A stretch of 64,000 bases of DNA from Gymnodinialimonas ulvae (GTDB taxonomy: Bacteria > Pseudomonadota > Alphaproteobacteria > Rhodobacterales > Rhodobacteraceae): assembly GCF_037543845.1 (NCBI RefSeq), contig NZ_JBBIFX010000001.1, forward strand, positions 1,674,001-1,738,000. Direction: 5' to 3'. Positions 50,185-58,525 of this stretch are shown here, in pieces. Made by a program: the position numbers and the translations under genes. The notes under the pieces were generated by a model. It had not been told where the DNA came from and did not search any database. It saw nothing but the letters and a program-made list of their open reading frames with translations. Position 1 is the first letter of the stretch; every line of letters begins with the position of its first letter.

Positions 50185-50676
50185 TCAGCGCAGCCGCTCC
50201 AAGGAGAACGATCGGATCAATTGTTTCAGCTCGCGCTCCGCCAACTTGCTCGCCGCCTTCTTGAGGCTCATCCACTTGCGCCTGCGTTGCCCGGCTTCGG
50301 GGTAATCCTCGGCCAAATCCCGCACACGGATCGGGAAAACGGCAACGATCACCGGCAGGGTCTCGGACGGGCTCATCCACTTGTTGTAGGTGTACAGCCC
50401 CAGGCAGATGTCATGCACATCGCCGCGGGCACCGGCCTCTTCCCAGACCTCCTGCGCGGCGGCTTCGGCCGGGGTCATGCGGTCCATCGGCCAACCCTTG
50501 GGAAGGATCCAACGCTTCGAATAGCGTGACGTGACCAGCAAAACCTCGACTTTTTTCTGCCCGTCCTTCTTTACCACGCGATAGGGCAAGCCCGCGAATT
50601 GCGTGCGAGGGTCGCGTTTGGACCCGGTGCGCAACCGCAGGGGCGGCTGCTCGGCGGTGAAGGTCTTTTCGGCCAT
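50185..50676 (-). CDS. Nudix hydrolase
   Basis: A 163-residue protein with the Nudix box beginning GWPMDRMTPAEAAAQEVWEE and ending AGA, fitting the G-x5-E-x7-x-E-x-x-E-E-x-G consensus with Ala-Gln in place of Arg-Glu start. The N-terminal QFAGLPYRVVKKDGQKKVEV and RYSKRWILPKG segments match a subgroup of diphosphoinositol-polyphosphate-type Nudix enzymes. It probably cleaves a nucleoside-diphosphate-linked or polyphosphate substrate. Start ATG 50676 lacks a strong ribosome site. Confidence 0.88.
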   Translation of the reverse strand: MAEKTFTAEQPPLRLRTGSKRDPRTQFAGLPYRVVKKDGQKKVEVLLVTSRYSKRWILPKGWPMDRMTPAEAAAQEVWEEAGARGDVHDICLGLYTYNKWMSPSETLPVIVAVFPIRVRDLAEDYPEAGQRRRKWMSLKKAASKLAERELKQLIRSFSLERLR

Positions 50677-50767
50677 GGGGTCTGTTTACATGCGGCAAGG
50701 CTGTGCGCAATCGCCCCGGCCCGGCTATGCTTGACCACGGGGCAGTTTGGCGTAGCTCTGTGGCCGG

Positions 50768-51928
50768 ATGAACATGCCCGCGCGCCCCATAAACCCGAAG
50801 CCCGCCCCGTTGGCGCAGCCGTTATTCCTCGGCTCGGAGATCTATCGCGGGTCCAGCTATGGCGCCTGGCATCCGTTGCGCGTGCCTCGCGTGTCGACTG
50901 CGATGGACCTTTCGCGCGCCATGGGATGGCTGCCGGGCGCGCAATACCGAACCTCGCCGCGCGCCAAACCCGCCGCCCTGCATGCCTGGCACACCCCCGA
51001 CTACATCGCAGCTCTGCAACAGGCCGAGGAAGCGCAGGCCGTCACTGACACCATACGCGCCCGCCATGGCCTCGGCACCGTCTCGAACCCCGTCTACCCC
51101 GAGATGTTCCGCCGCCCCGCCACCGCCGCCGGGGCTTCGCTTCTGGCCGGAGAACTGCTGCGCCACGGTGGCGCGATCTACCACCCCGGCGGCGGCACAC
51201 ATCACGGCTTTCCCGACCGCGCGGGCGGCTTCTGCTATCTCAACGATCCTGTTCTCTCCATACTGTCACTGCGTCGAAACCGCGCCCGGCGCATCGCCTA
51301 TGTCGACATCGACGCGCATCATTGTGACGGCGTGCAACACGGCTTTGCGGGCGATCCCGACACGTTGCTGATTTCGGTCCACGAAGACCGGCGCTGGCCG
51401 TTCACCGGCGCGCTGGACGACGCGGGCGGCGGCAATTGCCTGAACCTTCCAGTGCCGCGCGGGTTCAACGACAACGAAATGGCGTTGATCCGCGATGCGG
51501 TGATCCTGCCGGCGGTGGCCGGGTTCGCCCCTGATGCGATTGTCCTGCAATGCGGCGCGGATGCCGTGACCGAGGATCCGCTCAGCCGCCTGACCCTGTC
51601 CAACAACGCGCATTGGGCCGTGCTGCGCGGCTTGATGTCGCTCGGTGCGCCCCGCCTGCTGGTGCTCGGCGGGGGCGGCTACAATCCGTGGTCTGTCGGG
51701 CGGCTCTGGACCGGGATCTGGGCCACGTTGAACGGCCACGCGGTCCCCGAGCGCCTGCCGCCCGAGGCCGAAGCTGTTCTGCGCGCGCTGCGTTGGGACA
51801 AGGCGCGCGCCGGTCGCAATCCGCCCGAACATTGGTTCACCACGCTGCGCGACATACCCCGACCCGGCCCGATCAGCCACGCGGTCGAGGCCGGTGTCGC
51901 GGCCCTGCGCGCACGCCAGATCATCTGA
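50768..51928 (+). CDS. histone-deacetylase-family (AcuC-like) amidohydrolase
   Basis: A 386-residue arginase/deacetylase-fold protein. The zinc and charge-relay residues show in AIYHPGGGTHHGFPDRAGGF, YVDIDAHHCDGVQHGF, VLQCGADAVTEDPLSRL and LVLGGGGYNPWSVGRLW. It belongs with bacterial HDAC-like proteins (AcuC, acetylpolyamine deacetylases) that remove acyl groups from amines or lysines. An in-frame ATG two codons downstream is an alternative start. It stands alone. Confidence 0.9.
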   Translation: MNMPARPINPKPAPLAQPLFLGSEIYRGSSYGAWHPLRVPRVSTAMDLSRAMGWLPGAQYRTSPRAKPAALHAWHTPDYIAALQQAEEAQAVTDTIRARHGLGTVSNPVYPEMFRRPATAAGASLLAGELLRHGGAIYHPGGGTHHGFPDRAGGFCYLNDPVLSILSLRRNRARRIAYVDIDAHHCDGVQHGFAGDPDTLLISVHEDRRWPFTGALDDAGGGNCLNLPVPRGFNDNEMALIRDAVILPAVAGFAPDAIVLQCGADAVTEDPLSRLTLSNNAHWAVLRGLMSLGAPRLLVLGGGGYNPWSVGRLWTGIWATLNGHAVPERLPPEAEAVLRALRWDKARAGRNPPEHWFTTLRDIPRPGPISHAVEAGVAALRARQII

Positions 51929-51966
51929 GCCGTAACCCGAGCAAAATCATCAGGATTGACACATCC

Positions 51967-51979
51967 GACTCTTTTAGTC
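51967..51979. promoter_or_regulatory. inverted repeat before hemP, possible iron-regulator site
   Basis: GACT-CTTTT-AGTC lies 41 bases upstream of the hemP start, flanked on the left by TTGACA (51956-51961), a possible -35 box. HemP genes are usually iron-repressed, so a Fur/Irr/RirA-type site is plausible; I cannot assign it to one regulator. Confidence 0.35.
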
Positions 51980-52020
51980 AGATTTAGAGGATGAAGCGGA
52001 CCCAACAGAGAGATCGACCC

Positions 52021-52203
52021 ATGACCTACCAGGCGAGACTGACCGAACCAGATACGACGCCCCCGCCTGCGCCGCGTCCCACGGCACCGATCTATGATGC
52101 GCAACGCCTCGTAGGTGCGGATCAGACGGCGCAGATCGTGCTCGACGATAAGACTTACACGCTGCGCGTCACGCGGGCGGGTAAATTGATCCTGACGAAA
52201 TAA
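52021..52203 (+). CDS. hemP: hemin uptake protein HemP
   Basis: A 60-residue protein whose C-terminal half (IYDAQRLVGADQTAQIVLDD and YTLRVTRAGKLILTK) matches HemP, a small cytosolic protein required for expression of heme uptake in several proteobacteria. The N-terminus is Pro-rich. ATG 52021 has GAGAG six bases upstream; an in-frame ATG at 51991 abuts its GAGG too closely. No heme receptor or ABC transporter is in this window, so the gene is separated from the uptake system. Confidence 0.88.
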   Translation: MTYQARLTEPDTTPPPAPRPTAPIYDAQRLVGADQTAQIVLDDKTYTLRVTRAGKLILTK

Positions 52204-52233
52204 CGACGTGCACCCAGCCAACCGAGGCCAGGA

Positions 52234-52497
52234 ATGACCAAGAAAGTCCCAAGCCCCTGCATCGACGTCTGCAAGTTCCGCCGTGGCGGGCATTGCATCG
52301 GCTGTTCAATGACCAAGGCGCAGAAGTCGCTGTTCAAGCAGCTCAAGAAACCCGCCCACAGACGGGCCTTTGTCGAGATGCTTCAGGCACAGCAGACGGC
52401 ACTGGGAAAATACAAGCACTGGTCGCCGGAATATGCGCGCAAGTGCCTGAAGAAGGGCTTGAAACCGCCGTTCAAAGAGGTGGCGAAGGCCGGGTGA
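52234..52497 (+). CDS. DUF1289 family cysteine-rich protein
   Basis: An 87-residue protein with the DUF1289 signature PSPCIDVCKFRRGGHCIGCS, four cysteines in C-x3-C-x8-C-x2-C spacing that probably bind a metal, and a basic helical C-terminus (KYKHWSPEYARKCLKKGLKP). DUF1289 proteins are commonly about 60 residues; this one has a longer basic tail. Function unknown. It follows hemP by 30 bases and could be co-transcribed. Confidence 0.85.
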   Translation: MTKKVPSPCIDVCKFRRGGHCIGCSMTKAQKSLFKQLKKPAHRRAFVEMLQAQQTALGKYKHWSPEYARKCLKKGLKPPFKEVAKAG

Positions 52498-52524
52498 TCC
52501 CGCCCTCCGCGTCTCACCATCGGA

Positions 52525-52992
52525 TCAGCGCAGATGGGCGCGCAACATCCATGCGAATTTTTCGTGGACCTGCCCCCGCGCAATACACAGATCTTCGGTC
52601 AGCGTATCTTCATGCTCGGACGCAAGCGCGCCCGCAGCGCCAAGCGTCGCGGCCAGCGTTTCCTGCGCCGCCTGCATCGCGGCAACCATCGTCTTGTCAT
52701 CGGCGTGGCCGTCATGCTCGCTCACCTTGGAGCGCGCAACCATGGCCGAAAGCACGCCCTCAGCGTGCCCATCCAGCGCCTTGATCCGCTCGGCAAGATC
52801 GTCCTGCGCGGTGAAATGATCTTCGTAGATTTCCTGAAACAAATCATGCAGCGGACCGAACGCCATGCCGGTCACGTTCCAATGAAAGTTTTGGGCCAGC
52901 ATCGTGGTGACGGCGGTTTCGGCGACAGCCTGATTAAGCGCTTCGCAGATGGCGGTTTGCGCACTGGGGCTGAGATCGGCAGCAGGTTGCAT
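52525..52992 (-). CDS. second Dps/ferritin-like DNA-protection protein
   Basis: A 155-residue Dps-family protein with ferroxidase-type residues in MLAQNFHWNVTGMAFGPLHD and HFTAQDDLAERIKALDGHAEG. It differs clearly from the Dps at 10807-11304, sharing only the core motifs. ATG 52992 with GGAGGG seven bases upstream is chosen; an in-frame ATG at 53064 has no ribosome site. It lacks an EcfG motif but has a 20-bp palindrome upstream, suggesting different control, perhaps by iron or peroxide. Confidence 0.9.
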   Translation of the reverse strand: MQPAADLSPSAQTAICEALNQAVAETAVTTMLAQNFHWNVTGMAFGPLHDLFQEIYEDHFTAQDDLAERIKALDGHAEGVLSAMVARSKVSEHDGHADDKTMVAAMQAAQETLAATLGAAGALASEHEDTLTEDLCIARGQVHEKFAWMLRAHLR

Positions 52993-53076
52993 GGATGTCC
53001 CTCCGGATTTTTGGATTTCGAATGGCTGGCGACCGCTACGGCTGGCTGGCTTGATGTCAGACATAGGCGATTGACC

Positions 53077-53096
53077 GAACTTGTCTAGACTCGTTC
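53077..53096. promoter_or_regulatory. 20-bp palindrome upstream of the second dps
   Basis: GAAC-NN-GTCTAGAC-NN-GTTC, symmetric over 16 of 20 positions, 84 bases upstream of the dps-like start at 52992 and 11 bases beyond the end of the gene at 53108. It has the form of an operator. Confidence 0.5.
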
Positions 53097-53107
53097 TAAG
53101 TTATTCC

Positions 53108-53539
53108 TCACGCCACATGACGCAGGCGGCCGGTGTTGAGCGCGCGGGCCAGTGATTGGATCAGGAACCCGACATTGCGTTGGCCGTGGCGCGGGATGCG
53201 GCGCGTCAAGAGAAACGTCAGGCTGTCCGTGTCGCGTCGGCTGGCAGCGTCCAGCGCCGCCAGCAACCACAGCTCATCAAAGCTCACGTCCCGCGCGGAG
53301 GGTTGGTAGATGCGCAGCTTCGGCAATCCGCCCTGCCCCGACAGCCCCCGAAACAAAGCCAGCGCCAGCGCGTCGGCGGCGCGGGTCGGGTCACTCGACA
53401 GGGCCGCGCAGGCCTCGAACAGATCCGAGCGCGCGGCGCAGCGGCTGCGCGCGGAGGCCACACGCAGAAACCCGAGCCTGGCGCGATCCACGTCCGCGTC
53501 GGGCGAGGGGACATCCGTTTGGTGAGCAAGGGCGTGCAT
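53108..53539 (-). CDS. conserved-type hypothetical protein
   Basis: A 143-residue, Ala/Arg/Leu-rich, helical soluble protein without cofactor motifs (RSDLFEACAALSSDPTRAAD, ALALFRGLSGQGGLPKLRIY, FDELWLLAALDAASRRDTDS). The composition and codon use fit a real gene; I do not recognise a family. It sits alone upstream of dps, on the same strand, but the palindrome between them argues for separate control of dps. Confidence 0.6.
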   Translation of the reverse strand: MHALAHQTDVPSPDADVDRARLGFLRVASARSRCAARSDLFEACAALSSDPTRAADALALALFRGLSGQGGLPKLRIYQPSARDVSFDELWLLAALDAASRRDTDSLTFLLTRRIPRHGQRNVGFLIQSLARALNTGRLRHVA

Positions 53540-53599
53540 GGCGTCATTATTCCGAGTGTTATACTCAGGTAACGCATTCGCTCCAATTCTGCAAGGTCT

Positions 53600-54169
53600 T
53601 CAGAACACCAGCCGCCAGATGTTGTTGGTGCCCGCCTCCGCCAGAAGCAGCACCGCAAACAGCACGCGCCACGACCAGTCGCGCACCCGCCGCCACAGTA
53701 CAACAACAAGAAACGCCGACACGGCCAGCTCCAGCGGCCCGATCCAGCCCGCGCCATACAAGCTGTCCCAATAGCTGAACGGGCTGTCGAAGACCCAATC
53801 GCTCAGGGGCCAGAGATGCGGCCGCCCGTCGCCCGCATGCAGAGGCAAATCCAACGCGATATGCAACAAACCCGCCCCCGCAAACGCAAGCAGAACCGGC
53901 AGGCTCCGCCACAGCGCCACCCCCAACAGCGCCCCCCACAGGATCAGCGAATTGTCGATCGCAAAAATCGTTTGCCAGCTGTCCGAGAAATAGAGCTCAT
54001 CGAACACCACCTGCGCAGGCGTCCCCACCACCAGCAAATGCCATCCCACCATCAGGTACAAAGACAGATCGGGCAGCAAGCCCCCGGCCAACGCCGCGCC
54101 AAGCGTCCAACGCATCTCGGGCCGTCCAAAAGCGGCGGCTCCGAAGATCAGGTGGGCAGGCGTGTTCAT
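53600..54169 (-). CDS. membrane protein with HxxxD-type motif (often labelled CobQ-like in roseobacters)
   Basis: A 189-residue protein with four to five hydrophobic helices. It begins MNTPAHLIFGAAAFGRPEMR and contains GALAGGLLPDLSLYL-like and LLHIALDLPLHAGDGRPHLW segments; such His/Asp-containing loops recall the YdjM/membrane-bound metal-dependent hydrolase family. Similar roseobacter proteins are sometimes called cobalamin biosynthesis proteins, which nothing here supports. No operon partner is evident. Confidence 0.6.
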   Translation of the reverse strand: MNTPAHLIFGAAAFGRPEMRWTLGAALAGGLLPDLSLYLMVGWHLLVVGTPAQVVFDELYFSDSWQTIFAIDNSLILWGALLGVALWRSLPVLLAFAGAGLLHIALDLPLHAGDGRPHLWPLSDWVFDSPFSYWDSLYGAGWIGPLELAVSAFLVVVLWRRVRDWSWRVLFAVLLLAEAGTNNIWRLVF

Positions 54170-54225
54170 CCGCGCACCCTGCCCGCCCGCCCCTGTGGAG
54201 GGAAGCGTTCAATGGCGCGCGCGGG

Positions 54226-54603
54226 TCAGACGAACACGAATTCGATCACATAGCGCTCCTGTGCGCCGCTGCTGGAATGAACGTAGACGTAAAGCTGCCC
54301 GTTTGCGGTGCGGAAGCGCACGTCGTGAAAGGTGCCGTTGGTATGCGTCGTCGTGAAGAAGCTCGGCCCGTGAAGGATCCGAACGCGCGCCTGCTGTCCC
54401 GGACGGACGCTAAGATACCAGCATTGCGACGCCTGTCCGGTCACGTAACCCTGCACCGCATGGGCATAGGCGCCGCTGGGGAATTGCACGGTGTTGCAGC
54501 CGTGACCCGTGGCTTGGGCGGGCATCGGGGAAAGGGTGGCGGTCACGGACGAAATCGTCAGCGCGGACGCAGCGAGAAGGGAACGGAACATAACGGGCCT
54601 CAT
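54226..54603 (-). CDS. secreted small protein of unknown function
   Basis: A 125-residue protein with a Sec signal peptide (MRPVMFRSLLAASALTISSV, cleavage near AQA-T at about residue 31). The mature part is about 95 residues, beta-rich, with two cysteines (HGCNTVQ and ASQCWYL) that could form a disulfide. No family recognised; its shape recalls small periplasmic inhibitor-like or lectin-like domains. The gene is monocistronic. Confidence 0.65.
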   Translation of the reverse strand: MRPVMFRSLLAASALTISSVTATLSPMPAQATGHGCNTVQFPSGAYAHAVQGYVTGQASQCWYLSVRPGQQARVRILHGPSFFTTTHTNGTFHDVRFRTANGQLYVYVHSSSGAQERYVIEFVFV

Positions 54604-54678
54604 GGAACGACTTTGGGGACAATGCCCCGACGCTACACAACCGCAGGCGATTCACCGAATGAAATCGCACCCGCCCGC

Positions 54679-55161
54679 TTAACCTTGTTCCCAAATCTGC
54701 GCGCAGGCCTCTTCCAGCTGACGCAGCGCCGCGCCGCTGCCACGCAGGTCGAAGCTGGCCGCCTCGAACGCCGCTTGCGCCGGAAGGCTCACGCGGTTCC
54801 CGCCGCTCAGCTGCGCGCGCAGCGCCACGATCTCCGGATCATCATAGGCAAGATCCGAGCGCATGATCTGCAACCGCCCGCCCGATGGAACATAGGCCTC
54901 GACCTGCACTTCCGTTACCGCACCGCCGATCTCGAACACTGCGCCGGTGGCATCACCTGTGGCGTTTGCAGTGGGCGCGACCGTGTATTCCACCCGCATG
55001 CGACCGTCGCGCCGCCGGTCACACGACAACGCCAATGAGGTGCCGTCCGCATTCGTCGTCCAGACCCCGGCCGATGTCCCCGCCCACCGGAATTGCCACT
55101 CCGCTGCCGCAGGCCCCGCCGCCAAAGCGCACACCGCAAAACACAAAAATCCGATCCGCAT
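54679..55161 (-). CDS. periplasmic protein of unknown function
   Basis: A 160-residue protein from ATG 55161: signal peptide MRIGFLCFAVCALAAGPAAA with cleavage before EWQF, then a beta-rich mature domain (WAGTSAGVWTTNADGTSLAL, VEAYVPSGGRLQIMRSDLAY) with a single CDRRRD segment. No family recognised. Its ribosome site GGGGGAT is embedded in the right arm of the pntB terminator hairpin, so expression may be weak or structure-dependent. Confidence 0.65.
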   Translation of the reverse strand: MRIGFLCFAVCALAAGPAAAEWQFRWAGTSAGVWTTNADGTSLALSCDRRRDGRMRVEYTVAPTANATGDATGAVFEIGGAVTEVQVEAYVPSGGRLQIMRSDLAYDDPEIVALRAQLSGGNRVSLPAQAAFEAASFDLRGSGAALRQLEEACAQIWEQG

Positions 55162-55162
55162 G

Positions 55163-55192
55163 AAAAATCCCCCGAACACATGTCCGGGGGAT
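55163..55192 (-). terminator. terminator after pntB, overlapping the next ribosome site
   Basis: On the minus strand ATCCCCCG and CGGGGGAT form a perfect 8-bp stem with a 10-base loop, followed by five T residues that run into the ATG of the next gene at 55161. Confidence 0.75.
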
Positions 55193-55236
55193 CATCGCAA
55201 ATCTTGCTGCCTTCCGGCAAGAACGTCCGACCGGCC

Positions 55237-56745
55237 CTAGCCGACCTTGGGCAGCAGGCTGTCGATGGACGCCTTCGCATCGCCGTAGAACATCCGCGTG
55301 TTGTCCTTGTAAAACAGCGGGTTCTCGATGCCGGAATAGCCCGTCCCCTGGCCCCGCTTGGACACGAAGACCTGCTTGGCCTTCCAGCATTCCAGAACCG
55401 GCATACCGGCGATGGGGCTGTTGGGATCGTCTTGTGCTGCCGGGTTCACGATGTCGTTGGACCCGATCACGATGGCGACGTCCGTATCGGGGAAGTCGTC
55501 GTTGATCTCGTCCATCTCCAGCACGATGTCATAGGGCACCTTGGCCTCGGCAAGAAGCACGTTCATGTGCCCCGGCAGACGGCCCGCAACGGGGTGGATG
55601 GCGAACCGCACCTCCTTGCCCGCCGCGCGCAGCTTGCGGGTCAACTCCGCCACGCCCTGCTGCGCCTGCGCCACGGCCATGCCGTAGCCGGGGATGATCA
55701 CGATGCTGTCGGCCTCGTTCAACGCATTGGCCACGCCGTCCGCGTCGATGGCGATCTGCTCGCCCTCGACCGCCATCTGCTCCCCCTGTGCGCCGCCGAA
55801 GCCGCCAAGGATCACCGATACGAACGACCGGTTCATCGCCTTGCACATGATGTAGGACAGGATCGCACCGGACGAGCCCACAAGCGCACCCACAACGATC
55901 AAAAGGTCATTGCCAAGCGAGAAGCCGATGGCCGCCGCCGCCCACCCCGAATAAGAGTTCAGCATCGAGACCACGACCGGCATGTCCGCGCCGCCGATCC
56001 CCATGATCAGGTGGTAGCCGATGAACAGCGCCAGCGCCGCCATGACCACAAGCGTCCAGCCGCCCGATCCGCTGAGGTACATGATCAGCAGGACCACCGA
56101 CAATGCCGCCGCCGCCGCGTTCAACATGTGACCGCCCGGAAGCTGCGTCGCACTTGTGTCGATCTTGAACGGCAGCATCGAAGAATTGCCCGACAACTTG
56201 CCATAGGCGATGACCGACCCGGTGAAGGTCACGGCGCCGATCCAGATGCCAAGCGCCAGTTCGACCCTCAAAATGCCGATCTCGACGCCGGTTTTCTTGC
56301 CGATCAACTCGCCGAAATTCGACATTGTGCCCAACAACGCATAGGCCGCATCGCTCAGCGGGCCTTCGGGTTGCGGGAACGGCAGGTCTGCGGCGGCAAA
56401 CTCGCCCGCCACGCGCACGATCTCGATATGGGCGTTGAACCCAACGAAGACCGCCGCAAGGCCGACCAACGAATGCATGATCGCCACAAGCTCGGGCATC
56501 TGCGTCATCTGCACCTTGGTGGCCAGTTGATAGCCAACCGCAGCCCCCGCAGCGATCAGGATGATCGACATGACCCACAGGCCCGATCCGGGCCCGATCA
56601 ACGTGGCCACGACCGCAATGGCCATGCCCGCAATACCGTACCAGACGGCGCGTTTGGCGCTTTCCTGCCCCGAAAGGCCCCCAAGCGACAGGATGAAGAG
56701 AACAGCCGCAACGGCGTAGGCGGCGATGGTAAATCCGAAATCCAT
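55237..56745 (-). CDS. pntB: NAD(P) transhydrogenase subunit beta
   Basis: A 502-residue protein with about eight to nine N-terminal membrane helices and a C-terminal NADP-binding domain III from about residue 320 (VIIPGYGMAVAQAQQGVAEL, RFAIHPVAGRLPGHMNVLLA, VAIVIGSNDIVNPAAQDDPN, SKRGQGTGYSGIENPLFY). With PntA it couples hydride transfer between NADH and NADP+ to proton inflow. Its start is 15 bases after the pntA stop, so they form an operon that ends at the terminator at 55163-55192. Confidence 0.95.
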   Translation of the reverse strand: MDFGFTIAAYAVAAVLFILSLGGLSGQESAKRAVWYGIAGMAIAVVATLIGPGSGLWVMSIILIAAGAAVGYQLATKVQMTQMPELVAIMHSLVGLAAVFVGFNAHIEIVRVAGEFAAADLPFPQPEGPLSDAAYALLGTMSNFGELIGKKTGVEIGILRVELALGIWIGAVTFTGSVIAYGKLSGNSSMLPFKIDTSATQLPGGHMLNAAAAALSVVLLIMYLSGSGGWTLVVMAALALFIGYHLIMGIGGADMPVVVSMLNSYSGWAAAAIGFSLGNDLLIVVGALVGSSGAILSYIMCKAMNRSFVSVILGGFGGAQGEQMAVEGEQIAIDADGVANALNEADSIVIIPGYGMAVAQAQQGVAELTRKLRAAGKEVRFAIHPVAGRLPGHMNVLLAEAKVPYDIVLEMDEINDDFPDTDVAIVIGSNDIVNPAAQDDPNSPIAGMPVLECWKAKQVFVSKRGQGTGYSGIENPLFYKDNTRMFYGDAKASIDSLLPKVG

Positions 56746-56760
56746 GGTCCCGTCCCTCGC

Positions 56761-58344
56761 TTAAGATTTCTGGAACATGGCGAGCATGCGCCGTGTCACG
56801 AGGAAGCCACCGAAGATGTTCACGGCGGCCATGAAGATACCCAAAGCGGCCAATATCGTGATCAGCGCCGAGCTGGACCCGATTTGCATCAGAGCGCCCA
56901 GAATGATGATCGACGAGATCGCATTGGTCACCGCCATCAGGGGCGTGTGCAGGCTGTGCGCCACATTCCAGATCACCTGGAAGCCGATGAAAACCGACAG
57001 GATGAACACGATGAAATGCTGCATGAAGCTGGCCGGCGCAATGAGACCAACGGCCAGCACCAGCGCCGCGCCGATCCCGATCAGGGTGATCTGGTTCTTG
57101 GTCTGCGCCTTAAAGGCCGCGACTTCCTGCGCGCGCTTTTCCTCGGGCGTCAGCTCGGGCGGCGGGGCCGCTTTGGGCTGCGCCGCGATGGCCGCGACTT
57201 TCGGCGGCGGCGGCGGGAAGGTGATCTCGCTGTCGAAGACCGCCGTGGCGCCGCGGATCACGTCATCGTCCATGTCATGGTTCACGACCCCGTCCTTCTC
57301 GGGCGTCAGGTCGGTCATCATGTGGCGGATGTTGGTGGCATACAGCGTGGAGCTTTGCGCCGCCATCCGGCTGGGGAAGTCGGTGTATCCGATGATCGTC
57401 ACGCCATTGTCGGAGACGATCTTTTCGTCTTTCACCGTCAATTCGCAGTTCCCGCCACGCTCGGCAGCAAGGTCCACGACGACGGAGCCGGGCTTCATCA
57501 TCTCGACCATATCCTTGGTCCAGAGGATCGGCGCATCGCGGCCCGGGATCAGCGCCGTGGTGATGACGATGTCCATATCGGGCGCGATTTCGCGGAATTT
57601 CTCAAGCTGCTTGGCCTGGAATTCCGGGCTCTGTGGCGGCGCGTAGCCACCCGTTGCGGCACCGTCGGGCAATTCGTCGTCGGAGAATTCGAGGAACACG
57701 AACTCCGCGCCCATCGATTCAATCTGTTCGGCCACTTCCGGGCGCACATCGAAGGCGTAGGTGATCGCGCCAAGGCTCGTGGATGTTCCGATTGCGGCCA
57801 GACCGGCCACACCGGCACCAACCACCAGAACCTTCGCCGGCGGCACCTTGCCCGCCGCCGTCACCTGGCCCGTGAAGAACCGGCCGAAGTTGTTACCGGC
57901 CTCGATCACCGCGCGGTAGCCCGCGATATTGGCCATCGAGCTCAGCGCGTCCATCTTCTGGGCGCGGCTGATGCGCGGCACCATGTCCATCGCGATGACA
58001 TTCGCGCCCTTGGACTTCGCGGCCTCCATCAGCTTTTCGTTCTGACCGGGGTAAAAGAACGAAATCAACGTCTGCCCATCGCGCAGTTTTTTCGTCTCGG
58101 CCGTGGTCGGCGGGCGCACCTTGGCGACGATGTCACTGGCCTTCCACAGGGCGGCGGCGGTCTTGACCACCTCGACGCCCGCGTCGGCATAGGCCGTGTC
58201 CGAGAACCCGGCGGCCTTGCCCGCCCCGGCCTCGATCACGCATTCATATCCCAGTTTCTGAAGCTGCAATGCGCTGTCCGGCGTCATCGCCACCCGCGCT
58301 TCACCGGCTTCGATTTCCTTCGGAGCCCCTATTTTCACTGGCAT
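56761..58344 (-). CDS. pntA: NAD(P) transhydrogenase subunit alpha
   Basis: A 527-residue single-chain alpha subunit. The NAD-binding domain I includes GAPKEIEAGEARVAMTPDSA, KVLVVGAGVAGLAAIGTSTS and VITTALIPGRDAPILWTKDM. A Pro/Ala-rich linker (EITFPPPPPKVAAIAAQPKA) precedes four C-terminal membrane helices (LIGIGAALVLAVGLIAPASF and onward). Many alphaproteobacteria split this subunit in two; here it is fused, as in E. coli. GGGGGA lies directly before the ATG. Confidence 0.95.
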   Translation of the reverse strand: MPVKIGAPKEIEAGEARVAMTPDSALQLQKLGYECVIEAGAGKAAGFSDTAYADAGVEVVKTAAALWKASDIVAKVRPPTTAETKKLRDGQTLISFFYPGQNEKLMEAAKSKGANVIAMDMVPRISRAQKMDALSSMANIAGYRAVIEAGNNFGRFFTGQVTAAGKVPPAKVLVVGAGVAGLAAIGTSTSLGAITYAFDVRPEVAEQIESMGAEFVFLEFSDDELPDGAATGGYAPPQSPEFQAKQLEKFREIAPDMDIVITTALIPGRDAPILWTKDMVEMMKPGSVVVDLAAERGGNCELTVKDEKIVSDNGVTIIGYTDFPSRMAAQSSTLYATNIRHMMTDLTPEKDGVVNHDMDDDVIRGATAVFDSEITFPPPPPKVAAIAAQPKAAPPPELTPEEKRAQEVAAFKAQTKNQITLIGIGAALVLAVGLIAPASFMQHFIVFILSVFIGFQVIWNVAHSLHTPLMAVTNAISSIIILGALMQIGSSSALITILAALGIFMAAVNIFGGFLVTRRMLAMFQKS

Positions 58345-58525
58345 TCCCCCGTCTTTGTGGTGGTCGCTCACCATCTGTACCGGCGCCCCATAGCAAGGCA
58401 CGCGCACATCCACAACGATGATTAGTGCGCATTTCTTGCGTGCACAGGTGTATACCGTTTTCATTTGTTTCGCGGTTGCCGCTAACGGATCCGGAGTTAG
58501 GCTGCACCGAACGGGAGGGCGGATC

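Noticed and set aside
52021..52497. hemP and DUF1289 as part of a heme-uptake locus
   Set aside because: No receptor, periplasmic or ABC component is present; only the hemP label is supported.
55203..55222. Stem with a GGAAGG-like loop after pntB as a possible SRP or other small RNA
   Set aside because: Too short and lacking the conserved SRP RNA core; it is more simply part of the post-operon hairpins.
55093..58425. 1110-codon plus-strand frame across pntAB
   Set aside because: Antisense to two unmistakable transhydrogenase subunits; composition dominated by Arg, His, Asp and Gln as expected for a shadow.
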